Assembly (NCBI GenBank): GCA_036925085.1
Contig: JAUPFP010000008.1
Coordinates: 1,709,957 to 1,773,956 of the forward strand
Direction of reading: 5' to 3'
DNA from: Brachycybe producta
Lineage: Eukaryota > Arthropoda > Diplopoda > Playtdesmida > Andrognathidae
DNA length: 64,000 bases
Of this stretch, positions 1 through 11,735 are shown piece after piece. The notes below the pieces were generated by a model that was not told the DNA's origin, searched no databases, and saw only the letters and a list, made by a program, of their open reading frames with translations. The first letter of the stretch is position 1; the number at the start of each line of letters is the position of its first letter. Both the position numbers and the translations under genes were made by a program.

Positions 1-1774
1 ATTTATTTCGCAATTAAATTTCGTTAATGGTTTGCGTTCTGCCAAAACGAAAAAAATTAAAATAAAACACGAAATATCACATTTTTGGCTACAATTAAAA
101 CCTGAAACAAAAAGTACCTATGTACATTGCTAAAACCAGAAATCACGGCAGCGACAACAAGGGATGGAAATGGTAATAACAGCAAATAAATAAAAAGTAA
201 CAAATCACAATTAAATATTATACCCTATCTTTAACCTAACATCTGCTGCTTTTTGTTGAGTAAATTTAATACTTTCCTGGAGATTACATGCACTAATTTC
301 TTCAAAATATTCTATCGTTTGTTTGAAGTGGGGAAAAAAATGGCTGCTTTTTTGACCAAAATGTCAACAAACACGCATGCGCGACTATTTCGTGGTAACG
401 AAATATAAGAAATGTTTCGTCACGAAAAATAGAAAAAATATCGTAACGACACTTGTAAAATTAGACTGAAAATACAAAATAATTTTAAATATATCGTATT
501 TTTAATGTATTTCGTATTTTCTCACATTTCGTTTTACAGTTCGCAAAGCACCTAATATCGTATAAAATAAAAAATTTTATTGCAAATTTACGAGCGTAAA
601 TACTGAATTTTGTATTTAAAAGTGGTTCAGAAACATTAAAAAAATTTCCATAAAAGTACCACTACAACATTCTTTTTGTGAAAAGTTTCATTTATAACAA
701 AAAAAAATGTGGTCTAAAGGTGTTATTTGAATTTGCCATAAAGTGTGGCACATATTGAAACAGGTGTTGTACACTCGGATTACAAACTATTGAATAAACC
801 ATAAACGAATAGCAAATTTAGTCTGAAACTTCATAGGTATTGGTTTTTTTTTTAAGACTATGATTTCTATCTTTACTTTTTGCGGTGGTTTTGGGAGTCA
901 TCAAATGAAACCTCCGAGAAAAAAAAACCTTTTTTTTTTTCGTTTTTTTCTTTCTGTTTTCCATTTCTATATGATGATTTATTTAATAAGAAACCATTAC
1001 TTGTGACTTTTTTTTAAGATAACATGAAATAAGTGCATTCATCTCTCGAAAAGTTTGGACCTATCATTTTTTTTGTTGTTGATGTTGTTGGTTTACCCCT
1101 CCCCCATATCCCTATACTTTTTTTATAAGTGGATTATATTTTGGGCGTTTTTGTTCTTTTACTTTATTTATCGTATAGAAAAAAGACCATAGAGTGTAAC
1201 TCAGAATCGTTTCTTGATCATTTTGTAAGTTGATTAAATATGGTATGACGTAAGAAAAAGTGTATAATACACTTGTAACAAAAAAAAAGATGACATGGGT
1301 TTTCTGTATGTGTTTTTTTAAGGGGCCTGATGGAAGGAGAGAGGGAGGGTGGTGTATTGTTAAGTTGCACTTTGAAGAATTGGTGGGGAACTTATGGATG
1401 GATGATACTGAGGATTTTTTTTTATTCGTTCTTGATCGAAGATAAGAAACTCAAAATGTTATTTTAAATCATTTTATATATATACTGGTGGTGGTGGTTT
1501 TCGAGTGTTCTTTCGCTTCTTTTATTTGAAGAAAAATGAAAAACCACTTTTGATATTGATGGACAAGTGGGCAACTTAAGCCCTGTATTAGTCAAAGTGA
1601 AAAATCAGTTATTCTACAGATTCACTAAACAATGTTCACAGATCAACTAACTCGATTTATAAATCTGCACGTTTGCTAGCATTGTAGGCAGTGTGCCAAA
1701 GAGGGTATCCTATCAAAAACGTCTACCTAGAAACTAAGATGCTTTTCTTCATGTTAACACATTTTGGACTTTTT
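1..1774. other. Gene-free AT-rich stretch
   Basis: No reading frame here has codon character, splice context or recognisable domains like the real exons further right. The sequence is AT-rich with many A and T runs. The one open frame at 1260-1445 is low-complexity and has no family resemblance. I see no repeat with clear ends. Confidence 0.5.
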
Positions 1775-1930
1775 CTAAAATGTTAGCAAAGATGCAAACT
1801 TAATGGTGAATTGGTAGTTTTGAACATTGCCTAAAATGTTAGCAAAGATGCAAACTTAATGGTGAATTGGTAGTTTTGAACATTGCCTAAAATGTTAGCA
1901 AAGATGCAAACTTAATGGTGAATTGGTCAA
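1775..1930. repeat. 56-bp tandem repeat, about 2.8 copies
   Basis: The block beginning ctaaaatgttagcaaagatg recurs at 1775, 1831 and 1887, giving an exact 56-bp period. The first two units are essentially identical over their length and the third decays after 'gtgaattgg'. This is a recent small minisatellite with no coding content. Confidence 0.9.
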
Positions 1931-3142
1931 TTTGCACATTGACTTTTTAAATCTACAGATTGACTGATTTTCAACTTTGGTGGTAAAATTTCACATAAAA
2001 TGAAGAGAGGATCTCTAAGTCCATACACAGACCACATAATGTTGACCCCCCCCCCCCCCTTCCTCTCTCCTTTTCCCCCCTCACACACAAGACATGATTT
2101 TATTTTTCATCTCTAAAACGGGATTTAAAATGAATTTTTTTTGTTAACATTTTTCCATGAATTTGAAATAGAAAAGAAGAAGAGGAGATGGATGGAGATG
2201 ATTTTCAAATGTAAATATATATTTGAACACCTTTTATTGAGGGTTCAGTATCTTTTCTGACACCTGATGGTTGGTGGTTGTGTGTTTGCTTATTGATAGG
2301 GGAGTTTTTTTTTAACAAAAAAAAATCACATACTGTAAAAGATATAAAAAAAAAATTCAAGTTTCTTTTCAGTTTTCTATTTTTTTTTCATGACTCTTGT
2401 GTGTTATGAAAATAAAAAAATAAGAGCTTCAAAAGCTGAGTTGAATAGAAAAAAAGGGCACATTCTTTTTTTTAATATAAATTTGTAAGGATCTGATATC
2501 TTTTTTTTATATTGACTACTCCTCTCTATGTCAATATGTATTCAACGTTTAGTTAGAAATGAGCTACTTCTATTAAGATGTCTCAACGGTATTTTTTTTG
2601 TGTTGAAAGTCGATTTGAATATTTTTTTTAAAAAATACAAAGATTCTTAACAAACTAGAATAGTTTTTGTTGGTATAGTATGTGCCTTAAGGGTTGTATA
2701 TTCGCTTACTAACGCAATAAGTAACGCTTATCGCGATTCGCTAAGTAACAGTCAAAGCTAGGACTAAACATACCAACTTTTGAAAGGAATTTTTCATTTA
2801 AAAGTTAATGATTTTTTAGCACTAGCTGCAATTATCTCACAATTAGCAGTCATTAAAAATACGATCCTAAGTATTTTTATGGTGATTATTTATTATTTTT
2901 TTAAATCAACACTTTTATAGTAATTTAAAAATAATCATATTTGACGAGTTGTTTTGCATTAGTATTTATTGAAAAATGATTTTTAAACTGTCATAAAAAG
3001 TTTTACTTTTATGTATTTAAATATAGATTATCATGAAAATATTTTAGCAAATTCACATACAATTCTAGTTTCTAACAATTTTTTTTTACAAAAGTTGTTT
3101 GTTTAATTTTTTTTACATCCATTATTTTTTATATATGTATAA
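1931..3142. other. Gene-free AT-rich stretch with a C run
   Basis: No gene is supported. A run of about 15 C at 2045-2059 interrupts the AT-rich background. Near 2930-3090 the sequence resembles one arm of the foldback family seen at 13.6, 14.8 and 23.1 kb (it ends 'attctagtttctaac'), but it is too diverged for firm boundaries. Confidence 0.4.
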
Positions 3143-3389
3143 TTATATATATATTAAACTTAGTCTGTCTGTCTGTGTATAACGCTGTACAAACAAGGAC
3201 AAAAAACGTTTAAGTACGTCGAAATTGATTTAAATGAACCGGTCAACTTTATGTTGCGCTCTCCCGATCCAAGAATCCAAACATTAGTAAGGTGCTTATG
3301 AAGTATTTGAAGAAAATAGTTAAATAATTTTAACAGCAAAATTAAATTAGAATTTTGCTCCCGTCATTTATGACGGGTTATCCCAATAG
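3143..3389 (+). mobile_element. Helitron-like non-autonomous element, copy H1
   Basis: The right end has the Helitron 3' architecture. A hairpin (CCCGTCAT, 2-nt loop, ATGACGGG) at about 3360-3377 is followed by a short spacer and a terminal ATAG before a T, where the other copies have CTAG. The left part (gtctgtctgtgtataacgctgtac, then ccggtcaacttta) matches the minus strand of 35.70-35.85 kb, so both ends are shared between copies. It is about 250 bp with no coding capacity. The left limit is approximate. Confidence 0.7.
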
Positions 3390-4119
3390 TATGTAAATAT
3401 TTGTCTAAAAATTGTGATATGAGTGAACCAATATTTAATTTTTAAGTTCGTTCATTATTGTGGATATTTTACAAGTGGCTCATGTGGCTCTCGAGGCATA
3501 GATTTGGTCACCAGTGATATTGAAGCTTTGAAAAAAGACAAGATTTGTGATTTTTTTTTTCTCATTATTTTTAGCTTAAGTCTAGTGTGTTTGACAGATT
3601 CTATAGATGTGTGTGTGTGTCTCTGTCTCTCCTATGTCTTTGTGAGTTTCAATTTTTGTGTATAACTTTAGTTTAGAATTTCAACCCGTTTTTTTTTACT
3701 TCAATATATTTATCACTATATTGTGGTAAATTTAAGAGAAATGTCTTATGACGTGCCAAGAAGAAACGTAGTTTTTTTAAATAAAAGGGGTTATTCTGGG
3801 TGGAAATTGAGAGAAAAGGGAATTGGAAATGTTAGAGAGGTGCAGTATATATAAACTGTCTTTTTATTCGGTTTCATCGATTTGAAAAGTAACAAAAAAA
3901 AATTGGGATTTTTTATTTTGTTCCTTAGACACAGACTGATGTTTTAGTTAGCTAAAAAGACAAGACAGATAGACACACACATACACGGTGGCCACAATGT
4001 CTCTTCTTTTTTTGGCCTCTAAAAACCACTTGAAAAGACCTGGAAGACCTTTAGGAAAAGCTCGCCTCGCGTAAAATTAGTCCCACATTTTCCGAAAAAA
4101 AAAATCAGAATGAATCTTG

Positions 4120-4300
4120 AGTGAATTGATTTAAATCAATTTGATATTTTTCTCCATTAAAATCAAATTACAAATAATTAATTCACTTATTTAAATTTGA
4201 TTTAATTCATTGATTTAAATTAGATTTAATTCATTGATTTAAATTTGATTTAATTCATTGATTTAAATTTGATTTTAATTCATTGATTTAAATCGTGATT
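4120..4300. repeat. AT-rich 24-bp tandem repeat
   Basis: The unit 'ttcattgatttaaatttgattt' (about 24 bp, with small length changes) repeats several times between about 4190 and 4290, flanked by looser copies. It is AT-only satellite-like DNA and not coding. Confidence 0.75.
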
Positions 4301-5600
4301 TATTAAAAGAAATTGATAACATAATAAAAATGTAGTGATTTACTGTAATTCATATTTTAAATTTATTTAGAATTAGTAAGTCAATTTTTTTTTCTTTCAT
4401 GAAATTAATTTATTATAATAATGCGTTTGACAGGTAAATAATCTGAATACTTTGTCATAAATTCCCAATTTTTTTTTTATTAATTTTTAAACAAGTTTAT
4501 GTAAATGAAACTGGACTGGAGTTAGACAATTTCGCCCATTTCCGCAGTAGGAGAATGACAATAAGACATAGTGGCCACCCTGTACATAGGAAGAATTTGG
4601 AGAATGGAAATGATGGGTCCTTTGGAGAGACAAACATATATATCTTTATATAGATATCCATGCGGTGAGCCGGAAAAAAATAAAACGGCCGGCTGTTTGT
4701 TGGGAGTAATGCCAAAAAAAAAAGGCCAAAAGAAGATAAAAAAAAATCCGAAATTTGAAAGGGTCGACGTGGGACGCACTAAAAAATACAAGAAAATGAA
4801 AGTGCTCAATGAAGTAAAGGAAAAAGGGTTTTAAAAGAGCAAAGAGAACCAAAAAAAATAATAATAATAATAATAACGAATGTTGTGATGGAATGAGAAT
4901 GGATGAAAAGTGTGATGGAATTGAGAGAATAAGGATAGAAAAAAAAAGAAAGGGTTGAAACTGGAGAATTTAAAAAATTGGTTTCTGATAATAATAAAAA
5001 TAATAATGTCACGAAGATTAAATGAGATGGGAATTTCTGATCTTAGCCTCCCCATATATAACATGCTGTGTCAGCTGTAAATCTCAGAATTTTACATAAT
5101 AATAAAAAAAATGAAAAAGACACATATTTTAAAAATATATTAAAATAAAAAATTGTTTTTGACAGAAATTTTCAGAAACTTTCATTATACTTTTCTTAAC
5201 GGTGTTGAAAAGTAATTTGCCAAAAGTAATGAATTACTGTGATTAAATAACTTTTTCAAGTAAATTGTAATTCACCTCATTACTTCTGAAATTTTATAAT
5301 TTCTAATTCTGATTACTTTTTCTAATAATAAAAAAAGCAATTACTTTAAATTACTTTTTTAATTACTAAACAAATTACTTTTTGTATTTTCTTTTAGATT
5401 TTTAACTATTTTTGTTCTCAAACTACTCGGAACCTTCGACATACACGAGTTAAATGAATTCAAATTAAATGTGTTTAGGTGAATTATACGGAATCCAGTT
5501 AAGGACATGAAAACCAAATAAAAATTGAATTTATTATTAATATTTTTAAATTGAAATACTAAATCAATATATATTCAATAGTTTATGTAATATTATATAT
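4300..5600. other. Gene-free AT-rich stretch
   Basis: Several overlapping open frames at 4.5-5.06 kb on both strands are low-complexity Phe/Ile/Lys-rich strings from A/T runs and have no splice or domain support. Near 5190-5380 there are repeated 'attacttt' words. No gene is supported. Confidence 0.5.
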
Positions 5601-5640
5601 ACTAGTGGGGTAACCCGTCATAAATGATGGGAGCAAAATT

Positions 5641-5784
5641 CACAGGCAATTGTGCCCTGCATTAGAATTTCTTTTCCTCCGCCCTTTTATGACATCAGAC
5701 CAAGTAACAAACCAATTAGAAATTGATGACGTTCATAAAAGGGCTGAGCAAAAGAAATTCGAATGCTGGGCACAATTGCCTGTG
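5641..5784. mobile_element. 144-bp palindromic MITE nested in twin arm 1
   Basis: It begins cacaggcaattgtgcc and ends with the reverse complement ggcacaattgcctgtg. The two halves pair almost throughout, including 'cccttttatga' against 'tcataaaaggg'. A second copy sits at the mirror position in the other arm (6737-6880). It has the size and shape of a miniature foldback DNA transposon. Confidence 0.8.
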
Positions 5785-6093
5785 ATAAATTCTAGTTTAA
5801 TTTTGCTACTATTATCCCCGCCCCTTTTTATATTTGAAAGAGAAAATGAGTTTTTCATTTTCTTTGGTGTGGGCATGCGCGTCGTTTTTTCCTTTTTTAC
5901 TTCTTTCATTTCAATTTCAGTCACCCCCTCCCACTTTTCCTCCCTCCACGTTTCTCTCTCCCCCTTCTACACTTTCCAACCTTTTTCCCTCTCCATTTTA
6001 ATATCATGGGGTTCTTGGATGGGAAGGGTGCAACATATAGTTGACCTTGAGAAAAAAAAGCAGTTCATTTATTCAAATTTATATAAATTCCGA

Positions 6094-6440
6094 CATTACG
6101 CACACACAGACCTGGGATATTATTATATATATATTATTATATATTATTTATTATTATATATTATATATTATTATATTGTGACGTCGCTGGCCCTTTGGCA
6201 CCGCCGTTTCTTGAACTTCGTTGCCGTTCCCTCTGAATCGGTGGTGCAGGGGTCAACTCTGTTGTCGACTGCTGCGGGCCAGCCTCTTTTGTACCTCTGG
6301 GGGTTGGGTTCACGGGGCACGACATTTACTTGCCTTGCCTGGTACGGCCCACAAAAGACCATCTTTCCTAGGGATCTTTGGATATAGGGCATGATGATGC
6401 CGAAGTCACTCTAGTCCTTTTTGTTGGATTGCTGGAGGCA
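6094..6440. other. Central spacer with GC-rich block between the Helitron arms
   Basis: An ATT/TA microsatellite occupies about 6117-6178. It is followed at 6180-6440 by sequence far richer in G and C than its surroundings. Both strands are open over most of it: 73 codons on minus (6171-6392) and part of a long plus frame. I do not recognise either translation. It could be another repeat inserted in the spacer or a host fragment captured by the Helitron; the sequence alone does not decide. Confidence 0.5.
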
Positions 6441-6736
6441 TCGGAATTTATATAAAATTAAAAGAATGAACCGTTTTTTTCTCTCAAGGTCAACTATATG
6501 TTGCACACTCCCCATCCAAGAACCCCATGATATTAAATTGTAGAGGGGAAAAGGTTGGAAAGTGTAGAGGGGGAGAGAGAAACGTGGAGGAAGAAAAAAG
6601 GGGGACGGGGAAACTGAAATTGAAATAAAAGGAGTAAAATGTGCATGCACACACCAGAGAAAATGAAAAACTCATTTTCTCTTTCAAATATAAAAAGGGG
6701 AGGGGATAATAGTAGCAAAATTAAACTACAGTTTAT

Positions 6737-6880
6737 CAAAGGCAATTGTGCCCAGCATTAGAATTTCATTTCCTCCGCCCTTTTATGAACGTCATCAATT
6801 TCGAATTGATTTGTTACTTGGTCTGACGTCATAAAAGGGCGGAGGAAAAGAAATTCTAATGCTGGGCACAATTGCCTGTG
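6737..6880. mobile_element. 144-bp palindromic MITE nested in twin arm 2
   Basis: This is the second copy of the palindrome at 5641-5784, in mirror position. The halves pair from 'ggcaattgtgcccagcatta' to its complement ending at 6880. It holds a central 'cgtcatcaatttcgaattgat' segment where the first copy has 'accaattagaaattgatga', so the inner part is arranged in the opposite direction. Confidence 0.8.
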
Positions 6881-6919
6881 AATTTGGCTCCCGTCATTTA
6901 TGACGGGTTACCCCACTAG

Positions 6920-8295
6920 TATATTATATTTAAGTATTAACGTATTTACGTGTTTAATATTTAAATGCATTTAACTGTGTATGTGTGTACAAGGTATAAG
7001 ATGATATTATATCAACTGATTTGTAATTGTAAAGTATATTAAATGTCACGGAAAAAAATAATAATTAAATTCGTTTTTAAAGTGTATTAATTGTAATTGT
7101 AATTAGTTTTTCACTGATATAATTAGTAATTATAATTAATTTCTTTGAAAAGTAATTTCTCTCAACACTATTTTGTTTTATGCTTTCAAAATTATTTTTT
7201 TTCAAAGCTTCATTGTTTGTTAAAACTTTTTGAAGATGAATCATTTCTTAAATAGAAATTGATTTTGATCTATTGCTAGTGTCTGTTCATTTTTATAATA
7301 AAAAAGACAGAAAGTATGAGAGTAGAAAAAAAAAATAATAACCCAAAAAAAAATTATGTTGAAATTGCAGTTGAGAGAGAGAGTCTAGTCTCTCTTGTTA
7401 TATACGAGCCTCCTTCTCGTATATACTGTATTGTATAAAAAAAAGTCTTTAAAAATGTTATTGAGGCTTTCAGTAATAGTGAAATTTTTTGGCAAGAGTT
7501 CAGTGATTTTACTTAAACTGGTTGGGTGGATTTATATACACGAAGCAACGTTTTATTTCTCGTATAAATAAATTGGCCAACCAATTTGAGATTTAGGCGT
7601 CAATGGAAAGTTATGAGGAGCTTTTTTTTTTCTAAGCTAAAGAAAGAGGGAGACTAACAGAAACGAAGAGGAGGGGTCTCAAAGGTTTTAATGAAAGTGC
7701 TTTAATTTAAGTCTTTTTCTTTTATATATATTTTTCCCCTCTTTTGCAAATTCTACTTGACTATGCAGAAAATCAAACGTTTGTTTAGTGCAAAGAAGTA
7801 GAAAAAAATAAGACAAATGTTGAACAAAAGAGGGAAAACATTTTTTTTAACTTTTCTTCTTTCAGCAACTTAAAACTAACGATTCTTTTTTATTTTATTT
7901 TCATTTTAATAAAATTTTTTTAAATTTAGAATTTCTAAAGTCAATTTGAATGTGACGGAGCTATATGGTCTAAATTCAAGATGGAAACTTGGCACTTTTT
8001 AAATTAAACTTAAACCTTCTCTGAGCAAGGGACCTCATTATAGAAACAAAACCATAAAGCTATTCCTTATGATATTATTATTATTTTTGTGCTATTATTT
8101 TATGACTGTGTATATTAATGCTGTACACTAGTCAATGATAGTCATATGACAATATTTTTCCAAACATTATATAAACTTATGTTCAAGTTTATCAAATTTA
8201 AACGGTTTTTTGTTGTATATTTCAAACCGTGTTCAGAGAGGATTCAAGTTGAATTTCAAGTGACAGGTTTCTTTCTTGAAATTATTCCATTCCAT
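6920..8295. other. Gene-free AT-rich stretch
   Basis: I see no coding exon. A short stretch at about 8020-8140 (gggacctcattatagaaac...tcatatgac) resembles the element at 15.0-15.2 kb but lacks clear ends. Confidence 0.4.
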
Positions 8296-8586
8296 TTTTT
8301 ATGCAAATATCAAGCAAATGTTTCTCAAATTGTGGCCCAAGTGCCAATTGTGAAGTAATCATCATTATTAGAGAACAACTGCAATTTTACTTTTTTTCTA
8401 ACCAAAAAGGCTGGTTAGAAAGTAGAAGTATTGATTACTATCAGTTGTCAACTATAGTTCTAGCCTCTAAACAGTAGTTTTGATAAAAAAAAACAATTGT
8501 TGGTTGATCTAAACGTGATTGTTACTTCACAAACGACCCTTGGGATAGAGATTTAGAAACATTTGTTTGATTTGATATTGCATAAA
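8296..8586. mobile_element. MITE-like inverted repeat
   Basis: The left arm (atgcaaatatcaagcaaatgt ... cccaagtgccaattgtgaag) pairs with the right arm (cttcacaaacgacccttggg ... catttgtttgatttgatattg) with moderate mismatch over about 70 bp. It has no coding capacity. An overlapping frame at 8146-8358 has no family features. The outer limits are approximate. Confidence 0.6.
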
Positions 8587-10720
8587 AATCCGTGTCCTAG
8601 TAACGTGTATTTTAAGGACATTTCTGTATAATTGTCATAAGATTATTTCTTTTTAAGTATTACTCATATAGTAGTCCTTTTTGGCTATGTTTTAATGGAT
8701 TTGTCACGGTTTTCTTTTCTATTGTTTTTCTTTTGTTCTTATTGTTTCGAGAGAAACAAAAAATTGTCTCTCATATTTTTTTATATAGATTACAATCAAA
8801 AAGCTCATATTTGCTTTTAAGAAGAAGAAGAAGAAGAAAAAAAAATGTATTTGTATTTTAAAAAGTGTTAAGAAAAATAAGATACAGTCAAGTATATAAG
8901 AATATTATTTTTCTCCTTGTGTGTTTTTTACTTTTAATGTTTTTGTTTGTTATCGATTTTTCCCCCCCAAAAAGGCTTAGAAATGATAGTTGATTCTTTA
9001 TTCATCTACGAGTTTCAATTGCAAATCGATTAGCATAAAAAGGGGGTTTAGCCGATTTAATTAGTGTGAAAAAGCGTGAACAAACAGAAACCGATTTTTC
9101 TTTTCTCACCCGCCCCTTTCCCCCATCAATTCCACTCAATCTTTCCTTTTTTTCTACATTTATTTACATTTTACTTCTTTTTTTTTTCTATTTTTCGTAT
9201 CTAAAGAAAGAATGAATTATATTTTATTAATGCTACAAAAACACGATACTGACAGTTCTATAATAATAAAGATAAATGCACCACCCTTTTTTTGATTTAG
9301 ATTTATTATCTTCTTTTATTAAATATTTCATATTTTTTTACCGACTAACATTTTTTTTTACATTCATAAACGAAAATAGTCAAAAATAGTTTTTCTTCTT
9401 TTGTGAGATCTACGTTTGTGGTACTAACTTTAATAGTAAGATTGGTAAAATATTAGTGAGATAAAGAAAAAGTCATTTAAACTCACCTTACTAATTAAAA
9501 AAAATGCCATAGACGTTTTAAGTAGAGAAAAAAAATTATCTTTCACAGATCAGATACTATTATTATTTGCATCAATTTTAATCTCAATTTTTTTTGTTTT
9601 CTAAACATAAATATATTTAATATACGATATATAAATACAATTAATGTTGTAATGAGGTGCTTTTAGTCAGAAGATATCGATGACAAACGCCACATAATAA
9701 AACTGTGTCATTTTTGGTCGATGGTGCTACAAAATAAAACAAGAGAACAAAAAAAAAATTGAGAAACAAAAATAGAAAAATTGAAGAGTAGTAGTCTGCC
9801 CCTTGTACATAGGCAATCACTGCTAACTCTGCAATGTTATATTTCATTGATTTTAACCAAGTTACAAAAGCGGCGTTTTTCAAAGCAAACAGGTTGTCAA
9901 CAAAATTCAAGTATACAGTTTTATTACCTACACAAGACAAAACACACATAAAACACACGGCAACATATTTCATTGAGCTTTTTTTTATTATTATTATTTT
10001 GGATTCTCTTAATGTCATGTTGATTAATAGTCCTAAATGGTATAGCAGTTCTTTCTTTATGTTGATAGTTTCATTAATAGGTTGTCATAGGCAAGTGACG
10101 TCAAATTTATTAAATAAAAAAAAAATTGTCACCTTTTCATTGTGGTTTTACATGGTATTTTTATGAAAGTGGGGTTAAAGTTGTGCATTATAGAAAAATT
10201 GTGTCTACTAATCGAATATTTTCATTTAAAATGATGGAAGTGCATCATTAATGAAGTGTGTCTGTTGTTGTCTGCATGTATGTAGTTTGTGTGTAGCAGA
10301 CACTGAACTCCTCATGTGCCTGAGACTGATGTGTGTCTCGAGAGTGTTTCTCTGTGTTTACATTGTGTTTCTACCTCACTTATATCTCCCATACTGTATC
10401 CCCCTTTCTGTGAGAATTTTGCAATATGTTGATGTATACGTTTGGATTGGGGGGGGGGTTGTTCTTTTACTCACATACTTGCGACACTGCGACGACATCT
10501 GATTTTCGCTAGTCGTTGACTCGCATACCTTTCTCTTGTGTGTGTGTCTTTTAAGTATAATTTCTAAAGATCTTAACTGATTTCCCCTATTTTATGTGTG
10601 TTCTCACTCTCTGTAAGTAACTGTACTCTCAATGTGTTAAGTTAGCCTTACAGTACTGTAAGAGACACAGTCTGTAGACATAGGATAATGTTCTTAATGA
10701 TCGTTATATCAAAGGTAGTG
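8587..10720. other. Gene-free stretch
   Basis: There are AT-rich runs, a (gaa)n patch near 8821-8838 and a G9 run near 10451. Open frames at 9641-10166 on both strands overlap each other and lack domains, and the frame at 10251-10502 is Cys/Leu-rich low complexity from tgt/gtg words. No gene is supported. Confidence 0.45.
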
Positions 10721-11735
10721 AATTGGAATTTGAATTTGAATTTGAAAAACTACTCTGCAAGCAGCCATAAAAGCCTATGGCAGAGGGACAAGAGTCCAAG
10801 TGCAGCATAGAAAATGCATTGTCAAAACCAGAAAATATAAAATCCTATTGATATAAACCCAACAACAATTTCAATATTTTTTAATGGTGCAAATATATGC
10901 ATTGTCAAAACAAAACAAAATTATGACTCCCATAAAATATGTTTTTCCTGCACAAAATCCCCAGCAAGTGAGTTCCATTGTCGAATCGCCCTAGGGACAA
11001 ATGACGAGCAATAAGAATCTGTTCGTGCAAAAATCTCTCCAACTTTGTTAGAGTGGTCACCCCTACTCAAATGTAATGCCCTGCAAAGTTTACTTGAAGT
11101 AGGTTTAGGGCACGAGCCTTCTAGCATTCGATTAAAGATATTAAGACTAAAATCTGAACGTCTTGCAAGTAAACTATCCCAACCAAGCTCTGAAAGCATT
11201 TTAGTTACACTGTCGGCATATCCATATTTACCACAAACAAACCTAGCAGCCCTGCGTTGGACCATTTCTATGGAGTGAGCTAAGTCTTCAGTGTGGGGAT
11301 TCCACACGGAGCTGCAGTATTCTAGATGGGGACGTACTAATGATTGATATGCTATACATTTTACCTCCCTGGGACACCTTCTTAGAACACGTTGACTAAA
11401 CCTAAGCATCTGCATAGACTTGGAAATAATCTGTTCGACATGCAGCTTCCAAGAAAGTTTAGCTGTAATCGTTACCCCCAAATATTTATAAGAATCTACG
11501 TTATTAAGTGGAATGGCCCCTATTCTATATGGAAATATTATTGGATTCCTTCCCCTAGCTACCCTCATTACACAACATTTTCCCTTATTAAGTTGAAGTT
11601 GCCATTTAGAACACCATGCCTCTATTGCTTTCAAGTCACTATCAATAATATGGCAATCATTGTCAGAGGTAACCTCATGATAAATTATTGTATCATCTGC
11701 AAATAGCCGGCAATTGCTGCTAAACACATGATTTT
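10721..11735 (-). mobile_element. 5'-truncated non-LTR retrotransposon (Jockey/CR1/L2-like)
   Basis: The minus strand encodes the C-terminal half of a reverse transcriptase. Past its stop, the 3' untranslated part ends in a short (ttcaaa)n tail at about 10721-10745. A simple-repeat tail in place of poly(A) and a 5' truncation inside the RT domain are typical of CR1/L2/Jockey-group non-LTR elements. The sequence upstream of about 11735 no longer fits an RT, so I put the truncation point there. The finger and endonuclease parts are absent. Confidence 0.85.
10921..11735 (-). pseudogene. Reverse transcriptase C-terminal fragment
   Basis: The frame is open to a stop at 10921-10923. It contains the catalytic motif LFADDT (FADD in place of YADD), then KWQLQLNKGKC, then YKYLGVTI, and ends in the FVPRAIRQWNSL block that closes RTs of Jockey/CR1-type elements. 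This fixes the family but not the clade. The N-terminal half of the RT, including the first catalytic Asp, is missing, so it cannot be an active enzyme. The surviving frame has no internal stop, which suggests a fairly recent insertion. The real start is upstream and lost; no functional ATG is implied. Confidence 0.88.

Larger units (their letters stand above)
5602..6919. mobile_element. Inverted twin Helitron-like element (two 3' ends, H2)
   Basis: Both outer ends carry the same Helitron-type 3' terminus in opposite orientation. The left end reads ACTAGTGGGGTAACCCGTCA and the right end is its reverse complement, each with a CCCGTCAT...ATGACGGG hairpin and CTAG/T end (CTAG at 5602-5605 and 6916-6919). 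Arm 1 (5602-about 6093) and arm 2 (about 6441-6919) are long diverged inverted copies. Each carries a 144-bp palindrome exactly 39 bp from its terminus. A central 347-bp spacer holds an AT microsatellite and a GC-rich block. The frame at 5650-6387 merely crosses these repeats and is not a gene. Confidence 0.75.

Noticed and set aside
4497-5064. Cluster of overlapping frames on both strands
   Set aside because: Phe/Ile/Lys-rich strings from A/T homopolymers and (aat)n; no splice sites in phase, no family resemblance.
5650-6387. 245-codon open frame
   Set aside because: It crosses a palindromic MITE, a Helitron arm, an AT microsatellite and the GC-rich spacer. No domain is present and the codons follow the repeats.
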